The translations under genes were made by a program, and so were the position numbers. This document shows, piece after piece, positions 10,401-25,400 of a DNA stretch of 64,000 nucleotides. The notes under the pieces are model-generated. The model did no database searches, had not been told where the DNA came from, and saw only the letters and a program-made list of their open reading frames with translations. The stretch is from Xanthostigma xanthostigma. Its lineage: Eukaryota > Arthropoda > Insecta > Raphidioptera > Raphidiidae. The DNA lies in contig OY754469.1 in NCBI GenBank assembly GCA_963575645.1, positions 40,630,753-40,694,752 of the forward strand, given 5' to 3'. Position 1 is the first letter of the stretch. Each line of letters begins with the position of its first letter.

Positions 10401-13400
10401 GATATGCCAAAAAACGGAGATAGTATTCGTTGAATTCAAAAGCGAGCGGAAATTGTTTGAGAATCTGGAAAATAAAATACATTCACATAAATTACTAGAG
10501 TGACCTGTGCGAATTATTCGCACTAAATAAGTATAATAATTATCACTTTACAAAATTATTTTTTAAATATGATTGCAGGTATTCAAATCGTTTCTAATTT
10601 TGCACACTGCTTATAACGTTCTTCTTTTTGTTGTAAAAGAAATATTTTACTAAAATTGTCATATAGAGGCGCAAGTAGCAAAAGCGTTGAGCTAAGCCGT
10701 CAGATGGCATCATGCAGCATTGCTGTGACGTTGTTCGGCGTTGCTCGCTGTTTCAAAATTAAAGCCGTAAGATGGCAGTATGCAGTATTTACAATATGAA
10801 GGTCAGATGACAGATCGAAGTGTTGAGGTTGTTTCAAAATTAAAGCCGTCAGATGGCAGACGTTGTTCAGCGTTGCTGTTAATTAATTAATTTACAAAAA
10901 CAAAAGCAATAATAAATTTTTTAGTTGTCGATGTCAGTAGAGCAAGCAATTATCTGTAAAATGATATATAATTTATGTGGAGAAATTGTGTGGTTTTTTC
11001 TAAAAAGGGAGGCAAACCACTTAACCTTAGCGTATTAATATATATGATATGATAAACGCTCGACGACTCAAGACCTTTGGATTTCATGTATTGATAAATC
11101 AATTACAGCATTTCGATTCGAACAGCTAGTTATTCCGTGTCTGATGCTGTATCCTCAACTAAATTCGACAAGTGTTAATATTTTTCAATCGGGTGTCAAC
11201 AACAAGATCTATATATTAGCGATAAATTAACCGTTATTCTTTTATTATACAAATTAAGACAAAATCTAAATTAAATAAGTTCGATTCAATAATTCTGAAT
11301 TTTATTAACTTGATTCAATCTTTAATCATAGATAATCACCTGGTGAACAACGTCCAAAAACTGCAAAAACGTTGGGGCGAATCCGCTTGCTTGTGAATTA
11401 GCTGCCAAATTGCTTCTATGACTAAACCTATGTCCAAATCCGATCCACTCTTTCTCGATGAGTACTCGAAAACCTTCAATTGTTCTGTAATGTGGATCGA
11501 GGCACAGTTGCGCTATCGACGAGACCTGCGCAGCTATATCCCAGCCGTCCTCCAAACAGATTGATACCGACGATCCCTGCACATCCAATAAATCTACCAC
11601 GGCTCCGGCAAGCTTCATGATGTTCTTCAATTGTTTCAACCATTCCGAACTTTCGACTAATCTACAAATCGCAATAGGGTTATTGACAGTGATTAAAATT
11701 AAATATAAAACTGTGTTATAATGAAAGTTTATGGTCTAAAATATCGTTTAGAATTATTATTTTTATTAAATAAGTGCGTTAAATATATTAAAATAAATAA
11801 ATAAAATCACGATTTTTAACCTATGTGTCACGTGACTTCAAACACCTATTGACGTCATTAATCATGCATTCATAAGCAAGGAACAATACATGCATAATAT
11901 ACCTATCTTCTTTGGTTATACCTATCATGAACATAGATTCCTATGTCCATGCGTTGTACCCGCTTGCTTAGTGTTTACAAATTGCCTACTGTGACGTAGG
12001 CAATCAGTAAACATGGCTGTCAAGGTCAATTGACGTTTTGGCGCAGAATTTAAAGTCAAAATAAAAAACAAATAATAATGAGTCAAATCTGTTATATTTA
12101 TGAGAAAAAATATTTTTTACGGGTACATATACCTTTATTCTTTAATTTTAAATACTTTTTGAAATTTTGTCAATAACCCTATTATTAATAGAATGTATGA
12201 TGGACTCCACAGTATGTAAAATTTCAAGTTTCCACTCAACTTGGATAATATTTAAAATTTTAGGACGCAAATAAATCGTGTGCTTTATAATTTTAAGGTT
12301 ATCTATCTATTTATAAAGCACTTGATTTATTTTCTCGATCGCCATCTTTAAAATTTTTCTCATGTTTCATAAATACGATGGAAGATGCTATTTAACTTTG
12401 AACCAACGAACGTCTAATGGAAAACAATAAGAAATTTCTTAACGACTCACTTATGAAAGCTCTGATCCGGTTCTTGAGTTGCAGAGCTCGGAATACAAGC
12501 CCTCATTAGTTTCTTAAAAGCAGTCTTTGTATGCCTAATATCATAGTATTCGACAGGTATGTAATCTGTTTTTGGTGCCGATTCAGCTTTGACACCTTTA
12601 ATTTGAGCCTTTTCACCGAACACATAGAGCGCTGCCCTTTGCAATATGTGTACGCAGTCTGAACCCGCATCGGAATCGGTCGAATGCCTTATATTGCCAC
12701 GTTGCGATGAACCGACATTTGTCAGAGATCCCTGAGAGCTGTGATGTCCTTTCAACGAACCCCACCGTCCAAAATTTTTCGGACCTTTACCTCCACTCGA
12801 ACGTGGAAGAACACTAAAAAGACGTTAAAATGTACTTTTATTCACAGTCAATTTTTGAAGTAAAACTTCTTTACGCACGCTTGACTTGGGGAGTAAGCTG
12901 GTTAATGCCTGACGAGATATTTACGGAAGTGTAATCGGGCGAGGCGAACGGAAGTTGAGAGGGAGATAGTAAGAGGATGACAAATACTTAACTGGCTAGT
13001 GGCGCTATCAGGTGGCCGAAACAAATTCTTCACTGGCTAGTGGCGCCATTAGGTGGCCGAAAATATAAGCAGTACTAACAATAGAATGACACATACTTTA
13101 CTTGTCAGTGGCGCTACCAAGTGACAGAAAAAAGTTTTGTAAACCTACTTTAAATAATATTTCATAAAGATTTACGCTTAAAACCCAATATAAGATGTAC
13201 ATATAATTCATCTACATTTAATACACAGGTGAAGAATATTCTCTTAGAGAAATATTTTTAGTAGGTAGGTACCTATATATTTATTCTTATATTTATTTTT
13301 TATATTTTTTATTAGAAAACTTTAAAATATATTTTTATAAAGAAATTTTAAAACATATTTTTATTAGGAAATTTTAAAATGTATCTTTAATAGTAAATGT

Positions 13401-16400
13401 TTTGTACGTATTTTATATATTATTGTTATCTAGTCTTTACGGGTATAATTTTATTTTTAATTAATCCTTTGCGGCTTTTATCTAAATAAATTATTATTAT
13501 TATTATTATTATTATTATGTAATACTTTTGTTTTCATTATCTTTATGTTTATATTTCTTTCTTCTTACATTAGACTGTTCATTTCGTTCTTGAACAATTT
13601 TATAAATTAATATTTTGTTCAATACATTAAATATTCTACGTTTAAAGTGAATAAAATTGTAAAATCATTTTAAAGTTCATATCTTGTGAATTTTCGGGTG
13701 AATAATAACAAATTATGGCAGGAAGAAGTTTTACTTCAGTCGTGTGGTCTAAAGCACACTGGTTTTTAAATTAAATAGCAAAAAACTTTAAATCAATGGC
13801 GACATAGAATAATAAATAATTTGTTATAACAAAACACTAGCAAATCCATTAAAAATTTTAAATCCGCTTTGCTATCAAAGTTATCGTTTTTTAACGATGC
13901 TAATTCTTTTACCGAAATTCACGCCACGATGATTTATCAAAAACTTTATCCCCGATTTTTCAAAGCGAAAAAATCTACATTTACAAATATCTACGTTTAA
14001 ATTCTAAATCTTGTTAGCCAACGTCGAAATACAAGTGAATAAAAATGCAAGCAATTTTTAAAAACTTACCCTAAAGTTCCCATAGCCTTATTAAACGGAT
14101 TTTGTCTTCGAGCAACTTCAGGTGTCAGCGTACCCCCTGTAGTATGATCTTCAGCTGCCAATAGGAGCGAATTGATGCTCAAGCTGCTATCAGACATGCC
14201 CCACGCGGTGCTCTGCCTCATGACAGCTATCGGCGTGGCATTAACCAACGCGGACAGATATCGTTCGTGCTCCAGCGATGACGTCGTTTCAGTCGAAGAA
14301 GTTGTGCTGGCACTCGGATGACCTTTGAGCATTCCGATCACGCCTTTCCCGTGTATTCCGGCTCCTCGTAACAAGAGGGCGTGCGAGCGCGGGTGTCGCC
14401 AAGTGATCGATGCGATACGACTATGTCTGTAGCAACGACAAAAGCGACGTATGCTTTCGTCCGTTACGGTCGATGGAACGACAAACAACGCTGGATAACT
14501 GCAATTTCAATCGTACAAAACATTAATTCGACATCAAATGTCAAGCTGATGATTAGGGACGAGCATCGAAGGATTATCAACCATCGATCGGATGATCGGT
14601 TGCAAAACATCGGTTATCGATGTTTGTGAAGTGCCGATGTAATTCAACAAAGTACGCAATTCTATGATTCACCAGCAAGGTATGATCTTAAGGAGGTTGA
14701 GGCGTTAAACAAAGATAATGAAAAAAATCTAAAATAAAGTTTTTTTTTAATAGATTTTTTATGACAAAATTTTCTGTAAAAAATCCAAAATCATTAGGAG
14801 AGTTATAAAGTTAAAAATTATAAAAAACTTTTACATGTAGTCTTATGGAAAATATGTCAACCTAGCATGCAAACGGTACATTTTAATTTTTTGCAAATAA
14901 CCAAATAATGTCAGCAGTTCCGAAAACTAATTATGTTTAAGCATCGATGTCTTACGCATATTTTAATATTTTTTCCGATTTAATAAGGAGACTTTTAATC
15001 AATAAAAAACATTATTAAACCTTAGCACTTTTCGATTACGGACTTTTATTCTTGACAATTTTAACTGAATTTTCAACTTTTTAATGATTTAATTTAAATT
15101 TTTATTATTTCTAATTTCTTTTTTTAATTATTTACTGCAAAAAATATGTAAAATACAGATATTTACATAAATTTATTTTTTCTAACCTAACTTTGTACAA
15201 AAAATTCAAAAGTTAGTCCATTAAGTGAAATACTGAAATAATTAATTAATATATAAAAAAAAAAAAAATTATTTATGCCTTTATGACAATAATTTATTGG
15301 TATCATCGACTTATAGCCTTTTGTAAAAATTTATTATGGAAAAGTTCCCATTTAGAATTCGACTTACTTTTGATTGGGACTGTAACGCATCAACCTCCTT
15401 AACATTTGCATTATACAAATGACACTTATAGCGAAATTTTTCTACAAAATTTAATCTTATCACTGTTATAAAAACATCGGTCGTAAAACATAGACTTCCA
15501 AAAACATCGACATCGAATGTAAAACATCGATTTCCGATTCTCATTCTTCCTGGTAATCTATATATTATACAAAATATTACAAAAATCTTCATTTAACCAA
15601 AGCCGTAGTTCAAATAATAATAGTCCAGGCTTAACTCTGCTTACCCTGTAGAGATTAACTTACCTTCTGCACATCATATAAGCACTGTTCACAGTAGTTA
15701 TTCTGAACTGATCGTGCCGCTGGCGCGAATTTGAATTTGCCGGGGTGCTATTCACTAATCCGAGTCTGTACCAGTCTCGAACGTAGCTGCGTTCCGACAA
15801 ACGCTCTAAAGTTTTGGCATCGGTCGGCGCAGGAGGTACGACAGGTGTTGTCGTTACATCGAAATCGTCAACTGTTAACACAAAAATTTCATTGGTAGCA
15901 ATTATTATTACATGCGATGATTTATAAAAGTTGGTTTAAAGTGAATTTCGAAATATCTTTATGAATGTAGAGCCGGCGAAACCCCGTGTGCAAAACTGAT
16001 TTTCTGTACGTGACAAGAAATTGTTGGCTTGAAATTTTGATAATTTTTGAAGTAAAACTTCTTTACGCACGTTTGACTTGGGGAGTAAGCTGGTGAATGC
16101 ATGACGAGAGATTTACGGAAATGTGATTGGGCGGGGCGAACGGAAGTTGAGAGGGAGATATAAGTTAGTGAAGATAGAAAGAGGATGACAAATACTTCAC
16201 TGGCTAGTGGCGCCATCAGGTGGCCGAAAATATAAGCAGTACTAACAATAGAATGACACATACTTTACTTGCCAGTGGCGCTATCGGGTGACAGAAAACC
16301 TACTTAACTTGCAGAGCTAAATATTTCATAAAGATTTACGCTTAAAATCCAACGAGAGCTGAGTAATTGCCATGTACTATTTTTGTTTTCATTATTTTTA

Positions 16401-19400
16401 TGTTTATATTTCTTTCTTCTTACATTAGACTGTTCATTTCGTTCTTGAACAATTTTATAAATTAATATTTTGTTTAATACATTAAATATTCTCATTTTAA
16501 AGTTCATATTTTGTGAATTTTCCGGTGAATAATAACAAATTATGGCAGAAGAAGTTTTACTTCAGCCGTGTGGTCTAAAGCACACTCGTTTTTTTTCTTG
16601 TATATGTGGGACTTGAGTAGTCACTTCAAATTCTGATCAACTTTTATACGTACTAGACAAATCGTCATCGTGGTAATCCTCATTAACTGGCAAGCTCATT
16701 CTCCCGGGCGAAGTCAGATATTTATTTGTATTTATATTGACGTTCGGTAACACATATTTTTGTCTCTTCGATGACACTTTCGGTTTGAAACCAGCTTTTC
16801 GTGCAGTTCTCAGCAAAGTTTTCTTGGCAAAACCTCTGAAAATGTTTACTAGTATTAATTCCGATATTTAAAAAAAAAAATAATCAAAAACACACTATTT
16901 TACTGTTTAGCAAAAAAATTAAAAAAACAAGAAAACTAGAGATCGGGAGAGGAAACTTGCTATTTCGATGACATAGCGTCAGTTGTTTTCGTCATATTTA
17001 GTGTGAACTGATTCGAAGATAGACGCCGAAATAGATAAGATTTTGGCAGAGAAAACCAGACTACAAATGTATGCGCAGTGTCGCAAAGCACATGCTATCA
17101 AGAGACGCCACGATGTGCGACTTATTTGTTCCTTCTCCCGGTCTGGTCTTCTTGAGAAAAAAAAGACAAATAAGAAAACATACTTCAAAGTGGCGTTCTT
17201 CTCTTTCCCTTTATGCAACGGTGTTTGTGAAACAATCAACTGTCCACAGAAAGCAAAATGGAGGAATATGTGAGGCGGATGTCTTATCCGATGCAAGACT
17301 TTTCTGAACGTGTCGATATTTTCCGTCGTCACTTCTTCGTCGAAAGCTAATTTAATTAGTTGGAATGTACACGACCTGAGTTGCAAACCTTCCTGTAACC
17401 ATTGATCTAAATGCGCTACATACTGAACTGTAACGCGTTTCTCTTTTGTCAGAGACGTAACCGGAAATGAACGCACCACCAATTGTTCACAAGCTGAAAA
17501 CAAACGAGAATCTCATACCAACAAATGAATGTGAAACAAACGAAGCGTATTGTATATCAAATTTAACAGCGAACTGGGGTTAGAAAACCATCATAATTAC
17601 CAAAAGGATCACAAGGTGTTCCTTTAAAAATAACCCTGTAGTTGGTAAGGAATATGGCTCCTTCTGCGGGCAATAACAGAGGACTTCCTTGAACGGGCGG
17701 ACTTCCGATAAGCCCGACCGTGAATTCTTCCCTCCCGTCTGCCAACAGATACACTCTCAGTCCTTCCATCATCATTTCTTCGCCCAATAATAGATTCGGC
17801 GTGAGTATCTTTGGTTTTTGTATCGGAGGCAGTCGTTTCGATTCTCGATGAACCGCCTCCAAAGTTTCGATATGCATATGAACGACCCCGGGCACCATCT
17901 GGTGAAGACAACGGATGTGCTCGCTACTTACGCTGCCTTCGGTACAAACTTTGTCGACAAAGCGAGAAACGAGACGGATAACTTGAGTACCGGTTTCGCC
18001 CGAGTCTTGTTCTTCAAAACCGGATTCGGCGTCTGCGCTATCGCTTTCGGCGACACTACGAATAATTAGAATTAATACGAACATCATATTGCAGACAATA
18101 AAATTGTTACAGTAATTTTAAGTATCGGTAATGGTTACCTGTTTGTAATGCTGTTACTAGCTCCTTCTTCGTCCATAAAGTGGTCCTGTTTACTCGATTT
18201 GGAGCCAGCGTCTAGCGGAATCAAAAGATAAACCATTCTGTTGGCGTAATGAATCGCCTGACTGTACAAAGTCGATTCCTCGCTCGTAATCAATTCGGTC
18301 TGTTTTTCAGGATCAATCGTATTCCATATCCTCATTTGTTCGGCAGCTATTTCCAAAGCGGACGGTTCCTGGACTCTGCTCAACACCGATCTACGATCTT
18401 TCCATATGAATTCTTTATTTTCTCTCGGACTGGTCGGCGTCAACATTGATTCACAGCTGAGTCTCGAAGGAGGAGGATTCTCAATCCGAGGCAAATACAA
18501 CGCTTTGATGTCTTTTTGTACGTCTAGATAGAAAGACGCTTCCCAAAATTGTTGATTTTGCCATACAGCATGCTCCTAAAAATACGATCGAAACTTCTTG
18601 GTGGTAATCTCAGACTGCGTAAGGAGGTAATTCCCCGACAAGCACGTCAAATACTGACCTGTATACAAGTGTAGGCGAACTGTATAACGCCCGTGCACAG
18701 TTTTCGACAAAAAGCAGTCGCCAACGGTAGTAACGCAGCTGCCACCCCGTGTTCGTCCATAGCGGAGTCGTCTTGCAACGCGCAATTCATTAATCGTACG
18801 ACCAAGTCGAACTGCTGGTGCTCGAGCATGGCCTTATTTCCGATTACGTGCTGCGATAATTCGTTGCATAGAGCCAAACGAGCTGCCTTAGATTTCAAAG
18901 CTCGCAATACGGCCGGAAACGATTTACGAGCGTCCGAGATTTTATTTTCGAATATGCAATTTATACAATTTTTTAAAACCTGGAAAGTATACAAAAATCG
19001 ATGAATTTAAGATGTTTATTAGGAATAAACTCTTGTTTTGTTTTTCATGATTGGCTACATTTTTTACTGAACAAATTTCCCTGACTTCTCATTTTCTAGG
19101 TAATTTTCTTAGTTTTCTCTGAATTTAGTAACAACTACAGATATAAACAATTATTTTTTCGTTTCAGAAACATTTCCGACCAATTAAACTACAGTGTAAA
19201 CTCTTTATAACGTCCTTCGTTATAACGAAAAACTCCCTATAATGTCGAAATTTTTACGATTTGGTTGGTTTACCTTAAAACCTATACATTAATACCCTCT
19301 TTATAACGCAACAGCCATTCTCTATTACGAAGAAATATGTTCATATTTAGGCGTCAGCAAATGTTTACAGACATAAAGAGGACCATTCTGAACCATCACC

Positions 19401-22400
19401 ATCTATTCAACAAGCACTTGATGACGCCAAACTTATCGAAAAATTCCTATTATTTAATGAAGATTATTCCACCACATTGAAAAATTGGTTATTTTTCTTT
19501 CTTCCCTCCATATAACGAAAATTCTTTATAACGAAAAAAATGTTCGGTCCCTTAAAATTCGTTATAAAGAGATTATACAGTACATTGAAGATTATTGTTA
19601 ATTTGGTTGTTTTTCTTTCTTCACTCCATATAACGGTAACTCTCTATAACGATAAAAAATGCTCGGTCCCTTGAGTTTCGTTATAAAGAGTTTACACTGT
19701 ATTATATGTAGCTATGTGCAAAGTTTTCATATAGCGCCAGGTATCAAAGTTGAATATCGACAATATAAATTGTTTAATGTGGGTACAGAATCTTTGGTGA
19801 GCGAATCTGACTCGTACTTTACCGGTTTTTTTTTTCTCAGAAAAATTTTGACTTGACTTTTTAGGTTGGTTTTCTAGAAAGTAGCCACCCTGGCTTTTAT
19901 ATGAAACGAACGTATGCATTACCTCTAATCTCCTAGCTGAATTACTAACGATATGCCTATTGTCTTGTATGTTGGTTATATGTGGCCCCATCGGAACTAT
20001 ACGTGGCTGAATGGGTCGCAATGATGAAAGCCTAAAAACAACACAACGCATAACGATAGAATTTTGAACGAACGTAACAAAAAACAAAATCGATCATTTA
20101 TCTTTCAATAAATAAACATCGTAAATTATAATTTGAAATCAACTTACCATGCATATTCCCCACTGATAAATAGAAATGAAAAATTCAAATTTTACATTGT
20201 TTGAAACATTAAAATCTTTTAAAAAAAAATAAATAAAACATACCTCGATTTAATATTATTCTTCGCTAATCCTTCGTCTATAATAACTTGAACTTGAGTC
20301 GGATTAATCATCGGCAGTGGCGGTTGATGTATTCGTGCAAAAGCGCCATCGGGTGGCTTTGGAATTTTCTGAACATACGGTTGCGGATTCGGGTTTTCGT
20401 TTGTGTACAATTGTTGCGCCAACTCTTGTATATGCGAGAGCAACAAACACTGATCCTGAGCTTCGAGACGTAATTGTTCGCCTAGACTGCTGTACAGCTC
20501 GTCCCAGACATCGCACGGTCGCCACGGTGGACCGCGCTCCGCTACGAAACCCGTGAAAAACATGCAGTCCAATACACGAGTCGTAAAATCGCAGTCCATT
20601 AAACCCCGCTCGCCTGAAAAAAGACACGTAATCAAGTGACGCGTTTTATCTCTTCGACGATAAAAAAAAATTGATTTTATGATCTATCATCACGAATAGA
20701 TTCGATTTATTAAGATTGTTTTATAGGTCTGAATTCTATTGGACAAAACTAACGTTTTGCTCTCTAAATATTTTACTTATGTTTGGTTTCTATAAGATTT
20801 TCAGCTTTAAGGAGGTTGAGGCGTTAAACGAAGATAATGAAAAAAATCTGAGATAAAGTTTTTTTAATAGATTTTTTTACGACAAAATTTTCTGTAAAAA
20901 ATCCAAAATCATTAGATTTATAAAGTAAAAAAAAAAAAAGGTTGGCACTCCGGGAGTGCCAGCGGAAGTGAAAACTTCAATATTAACCGTCTTATGAATT
21001 TTCGATCAAAATGGTTTGTATCATAGATTGCATTTTTTTATGTACGATATTTCAACGCTAGATGTCTAACGTTGTATAAATAAAAGTTTCCGTCTTACGC
21101 ACTTTCGATCAGGACACGTGACCTGACGGCGAGTTTAATATTTTTTAGCCATTACAAAAAAAGTGCACAACGCCGCTAAAGAAGTTTTCACTTCAAAAAA
21201 AATTTACATGTAGTCTTATGGAAAATATGTCAACCTAGCATGCAAACAGTGCATTTTAATTTTTTGCAAATAATCAAATAATGTCAGCAGTTCCGAAAAC
21301 TAAATATGTAAAGCATCAATGTTTTACGCATATTCTAATATTTTTTCCAATTTAATTAGGAGACTTTTAATCATTAAAAAAAATATTAAACCTTAGCACT
21401 TTTCGATTATGGACTTTTATTCTTGGCAATTTTAACAATTTTAACTGAATTTTCAACTTTTTAATGATTTAATTTTAATTTTCATTACTTCTAATTTCTT
21501 TTTTTAATTATTTACTGCAAAAAATATGTAAAATACAGATATTTACATAAATTTATTTGATCTAACCTAACTTTGTACAAAAAATTCAAAAGTTAGTCCA
21601 TTAAGTAAAATACTGAATTAATTAATTAATAATAAAAAAAAAATGATTTATTTATGCTTTTATGATAATAATTTATTGGTTTCATCGACTTATAACCTTT
21701 TGTAAAAATGTATTCTGAAAAAGTTCTGATTTACAATTCCGGTTACTTTTGATTGGGACTTTAACGCATCAACCTCCTTAAACCTAGATTTTCAAAATGT
21801 CATTTTTGTTTTCAACTAAATGAAAATCTACACTTAGTCGAAAACAAAACATGACATTTTAAAGCAGTCGTATAAAAAACCCAGCTTTAGAGTGACGCTC
21901 CAAAAAGATATGCAGCGTCATTCCTAAATAAAAATAATAAAGACATACCCAAAAAAGCAGCCTTATGAAATGTAATGACCGGTTTCGGATGTATTCGTAT
22001 TAAAGTCAAACAGCTGCGATAACCTTGCAACAAATGAGCAAACGTCCTCATAAAAACGGCTCGTATTTCTTTGTCCAACATCATCGGCTGAGGCGCTCTG
22101 ATCGCCAATGGAGGAAACGCGTGATCGGCTACGCTCAACTCCGGTTGTAAAACGAGGCTCAACGCTTCCTGCGTTACGCTTAATAACGGTTCCGGTAATA
22201 ATGGCAGTGAAACTCCGTCCGGTACCGTTATTGAACCGCCGTCCAGATCGGCTACTATTACATCCATCTGAAATTGAAATAAAATTCTATTTTGTTAACA
22301 TAGTTAAAACTGAAAAAATTACTTAATTTCTGTATCCAACAACAAATTCAAACAAATGGTGCTGAGCTTGTAGTCACACGATAATATGAAGATAGATATT

Positions 22401-25400
22401 CCAATCACGCAATGCATATATCAACGCATATCATAGTGTGTAAAGAAATTTAAACATAATCAAGGTAGTTTGGGAGCCGCAACCCCAAGTCAAAAAAATG
22501 ACTTTTATTTTCCCGCAAATAATTACCCAAATCATGCTATAATAATTAATAGAAATTCACATAAAAATTTATTTGATTTAATTTAACGCTAATTATAATT
22601 AAATAATTATAGTAATGTAATTAATAAAATATTAATTGATTAGTACTCAGCTATCACTAGTCACTGTCACTAGGGTCGCGCGCATTTGTAAACATAACCT
22701 CAAGCTGTCAACTTGATGTTATATCGTCAAATCTTTGAGCTTATTTAAAAAAAAATTGATGTTTATGAATTAAAATGAAGCGAGCAAGATTATCTGGAAA
22801 ATTTGTAAAAAAATCTAAATTACAAAAAATTACAAAAGGTACAGACGCCATTTTTCCCCTAACAAATATGGAGGAGAGAGTGTGTGTCTCCGATAAACAA
22901 CAGAGATAGAGGCCACATGTCAGTATTAGAAAATTAATAAAATCAAAAGTACGTGGTAAATTATTCTGAAATTTTTGCAGTGTGTACTTCAGACATCGTT
23001 CTATCCATTAAACAGTTTTTTTGTGGGGTCAAGTTTGTCAGTTTTTTACAAACCGTCAATTTCCGGAGTTATTGAACAAGGACACTCATAACGGCTCGTG
23101 TATTTTTGCATAACTTTAATTAATTATATCTCTTAAACGGTGTGGTAAAAAAATCTTATTCTTTTTCTGTAGGTGTCTTTAATTATAATCTTTTGAATAA
23201 ATATAAAAAAATGTAGGGTCAAGTTTAAGTCATTTGGCTACCAAACTACCTCAATAGTCAATATGTAAAAAACGTTCATTGGCAGTGATTTTCGAAATAA
23301 AAACGATTCTTACCAGTTCGGCAACTTCCGACTTCAGCGAAGAGTGTACACCCATAATAAACGGAGTAGGCGTTGACAGAACTTCGACTAAGGCGGCAGG
23401 CAGAAGTGGGATATAGACGTGCGTATATCTGAACGGATACATTATAGCCGTCAAAGCCCTGCAACTTTCTGTCAGTCGACTGTAGCTTTTCGAATGAAAT
23501 AGTATTTTATGTTCAGTCATCACGGCACAAAATAACACTAACACGTTACGTATGCCTGAAATGAAACGATAAATCTGTCATAACGAGTTTTTGATCGGCT
23601 CCAATTGAGAATTTCATTCAACAGAATTATATAACTAATTATTCTCGCCATCTATTTTCACAAAAGTAAATCAGCCTAGAAACAATTTTCAATATGCATC
23701 GACCAATGATATGATTTATTGTTATAACCTAACATTTTTCTTACTTTTAACACGTATATTTAAAATGTTCATATATCCAACTACAAACGGGCCATTACCA
23801 AAAGCCATGTAAATGTTTTATTGAAACGATCGACTCTAAATAAATTAAGTAATTATAAATGCAATAATACCTAATCGATTGAACAACAAATTCACAGCGG
23901 TGTGCGTTGTAGGAAGAGATGGACTAATAGCTGGTTGTAGGGCTTGCCGATCTCCGGCGCCGATACTGAACCTAACCTGCGGACCCCCGGGCGGAGGCAC
24001 TTGAATGCATCCCAGTATGTTTCCCACCAGAGTCTCGAGCGGGATTCCATAATTCTCTACGTAAACTGTGTAAATTATCCCTAGACAATTCTGCAAAAAA
24101 AATTGACGTATCATAAACCAGCTTAGATTTAAATACGCGTCAACTGTTGGAGACATATTATGTATCCATAAATTAATTTTTTACAAGTTTCTAAAATTAG
24201 TTGTGCTCAGTTGCTTCCAACGAATAAAAAATAAACTAGAGATCAATCAATTAAAATTGAAGATAATGTTGCGTGCCCCTTGTTGGGACGACTATGGAGT
24301 CTGTAAGAATCTATTTGAAACAACAATGGAAAACAGGTAAAAACACCCGACCTGCTGAGAATTGCCTGGAGAAACCAATACATACATACATACATATATT
24401 TATTGTATAATCGGCACAAGAGCCATACATAGTCACATCTAAAAAGGAATACATATAATAAAAGTTACATTAAAAGTTAAGTTAAAATTGGGCAAAAGTC
24501 TTTCACAAGATAGTATGCGTTTTGTATTAGGAATGACTTCAATTTATTTTTAAAATTATTAAAACTATGAATATTTTTAATGTCGTCTGGAAGTCTGTTA
24601 AACATTATTGCTGCTGAGTAGTGTGGTGTTGCCATATATCGGGAGAAATTGCATTTATTAATAAATATGTTGCTACTGAACCTAGTATTATACTCATGTA
24701 CATCCCTGCAAAGAGTATAACCATTTTCTTTAGCATGTATTATTATTTTATAGATATATATGCAGGACAGTGTGAAAATACATGTAAAGGAAGGGATCTC
24801 GGTGCGGAAAACAGGTAGCGAAGTTAGACCCGACCTTTCTTAGAATTGCCGGAGAATGCAATTCAGGTAAAGAAAGGTTCTTTTAGGCAATTCGATCAGG
24901 CAGGATCGAAGCTATAAAAGGCGAGCGGATCGCTGAGTCAGTCAGTCAGTCAGTTATTCGTGTTGATACAAGTGCTCTGGCATTACGACATAAATTATAC
25001 TGTGAAGATAAATAAATTTTAGTGAGTGCAATCATATAAATCTGGTTTTACATAAATAACTAATAGTTAATAGACAAGTGTGCTGATAAACTTTGTGTTG
25101 TGTTCCTGTGTTGTCAATATTTTGTGTACATAATTTAGTGACTCTATATTCTCTGATACTTAGTCTTTTATTTTATCATTTAGAACTGTCGTTATTTTAT
25201 TTCCGTTAAGTTAAAGAAGTACGCTTTCGTTTGTGTTTTACTGTTTTGTTAAACATTTATTATTGTAAATAAATAATTACCACCACGGACTACAACAGTT
25301 TTGTTACAATAACAATCATTTGCAATATTACAAAAAACAGGTATTAAAAAAGACAAAAGAGTAACAATTTTTGTTTCTGTACAAAACAAATGAATGAAAC

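Larger units (their letters stand above)
10123..16835 (-). other. Sbf: Sbf exons 14-19: inactive myotubularin phosphatase domain
   Basis: Residues of about 1070-1685. Typical landmarks are [12 protein letters not shown] (exon 15), [16 protein letters not shown] followed by [20 protein letters not shown] (exon 16), and [16 protein letters not shown] (exon 18). The P-loop, which in active myotubularins reads Cys-x5-Arg, here reads [13 protein letters not shown]. The catalytic Cys position is Leu (about residue 1500) and the Arg position is Ile (about 1506). This is the known pseudophosphatase state of the Sbf/MTMR5/13 branch, so the loss is ancestral and not decay. Confidence 0.93.
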
